64,000 nt of DNA from CAVQEG01 sp963711465 (GTDB taxonomy: Bacteria > Bacteroidota > Ignavibacteria > OLB7): the NCBI GenBank assembly GCA_963711465.1, contig CAVQEG010000001.1, forward strand, positions 558,001 to 622,000. The letters run 5' to 3'. The translations under genes and the position numbers were made by a program. The notes below the pieces were generated by a model that was given only the letters and a program-made list of their open reading frames with translations, made no database searches and was not told the DNA's origin. Positions within the stretch are counted from its first letter, which is position 1. Each line of letters starts with the position of its first letter. Below, one piece after another: positions 63,651 through 64,000 of the stretch.

Positions 63651-64000
63651 TTACTTGCCGGGCGGAGCGGCGCCCTGAGGCACGACGGCGCCAGGCGGCT
63701 GCGCTGCGCCGGGACCCATGCCGCCGGGAGGACCCGGAGGATGCTCCCTCGAGGTTCCGATGTCCGGCACTCCGGGCATGCGTTCCATCGGTCGGCCGTG
63801 CACCAGCTTGTAGTCCGACGGTGCGGTGAACATCGAATCGGCGAGGGTGGGGGACAGATCGAGCTTTACCGGAATGAGCCAGAATTCATCCGGATGGGCC
63901 GTCGCCGTCTGCGTCAGGTGTTCGGCAAGCGACAGCCCTCGCCAGACGTAGCGCTGCACGTGGTAGCCCGGCCCCTTCTGATCGCGAATCTGCAGGTGGT
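63651..64000 (-). CDS. Partial protein with Pro/Gly-rich C-terminus
   Basis: The reading frame stays open to the right edge of the window, so the N-terminus is missing. The visible 115 or so residues contain a short ordered part (RYVWRGLSLAEHLTQTATAH, EFWLIPVKLDLSPTLADSM) and a low-complexity tail rich in Pro and Gly (EHPPGPPGGMGPGAAQPPGA). I recognise no family. The internal GTG at 63959 is not taken as a start because upstream codons read normally. Confidence 0.6.
   Translation of the reverse strand, partial: HLQIRDQKGPGYHVQRYVWRGLSLAEHLTQTATAHPDEFWLIPVKLDLSPTLADSMFTAPSDYKLVHGRPMERMPGVPDIGTSREHPPGPPGGMGPGAAQPPGAVVPQGAAPPGK

Overview
The window is a gene-dense, GC-rich chromosome segment with no rRNA, tRNA, CRISPR array, IS element or prophage that I could recognise. 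Three observations point to the Bacteroidota/Chlorobiota (FCB) side of the tree. First, several large secreted proteins end in a type IX secretion (Por-type) C-terminal sorting domain, often after choice-of-anchor D or cohesin-like modules. Second, PD40/OmpA outer-membrane proteins are abundant. Third, several intergenic regions carry the Bacteroidota-type promoter TTG-N17-23-TAnnTTTG, although the genome is far more GC-rich than typical Bacteroidota. A Kapabacteria/Ignavibacteria-like lineage would fit, but that is inference.

Layout. 1-2.4 kb: end of a secreted protein, a decayed stretch with a relic sorting domain, and a ribbon-helix-helix protein with Clp-N-like repeats. 2.6-7.1 kb: a 1491-residue secreted IgGFc-binding-like protein with its own promoter and terminator. 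7.5-13.8 kb (minus strand): RlpA-like lipoprotein, GDP-mannose synthesis, alanine racemase, a DUF971 protein, a small membrane protein, dihydropteroate synthase, a frameshifted SpoIID-like gene and a stand-alone transpeptidase. This reads as an envelope/housekeeping run. 13.8-21.3 kb (plus): RluB-type pseudouridine synthase, esterase, cation/proton antiporter, an asparagine-synthetase-like ligase without the glutaminase cysteine, a bacterial archaeo-eukaryotic release factor (baeRF) and a lipoprotein. 21.4-27.7 kb (minus): five genes including DUF2279, NlpC/P60 and two family-5 solute-binding lipoproteins.

28-35.4 kb (plus): a small membrane/winged-helix protein and two long paralogues (zinc-peptidase-like domain, TolB-like propeller, predicted beta-barrel) separated by a Nudix hydrolase. 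35.6-39.3 kb (minus): GT9 glycosyltransferase, PorE-like PD40/OmpA protein, SixA phosphatase. 39.4-40.4 kb (plus): carboxymuconolactone decarboxylase-like protein and MobA. 40.4-45.8 kb (minus): HemF plus three overlapping genes encoding a VWA-containing secreted protein, a beta-barrel and a PD40/OmpA-like protein. 46-48.7 kb: RecG and a VOC protein. 48.9-52.7 kb: porin, imelysin-like lipoprotein and di-heme oxidoreductase behind a promoter whose -33 element lies inside a perfect 21-bp palindrome, probably a metal-regulated operon. 52.8-59.1 kb (minus): DUF1175 (YfaT-like), its overlapping large membrane partner, a small membrane protein, a GH57 enzyme and a CBS-domain protein. 59.2-63.6 kb (plus): TruA, PriA and a membrane-anchored endonuclease/phosphatase-fold protein. 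The window ends in a partial minus-strand gene.

The strongest leads are the palindrome-controlled porin/imelysin/di-heme operon, the coupled VWA/barrel/PD40 cluster, the DUF1175 pair without its alpha-2-macroglobulin, the peptidase-propeller-barrel paralogues, and the RHH/Clp-N protein with phased direct repeats at its promoter.
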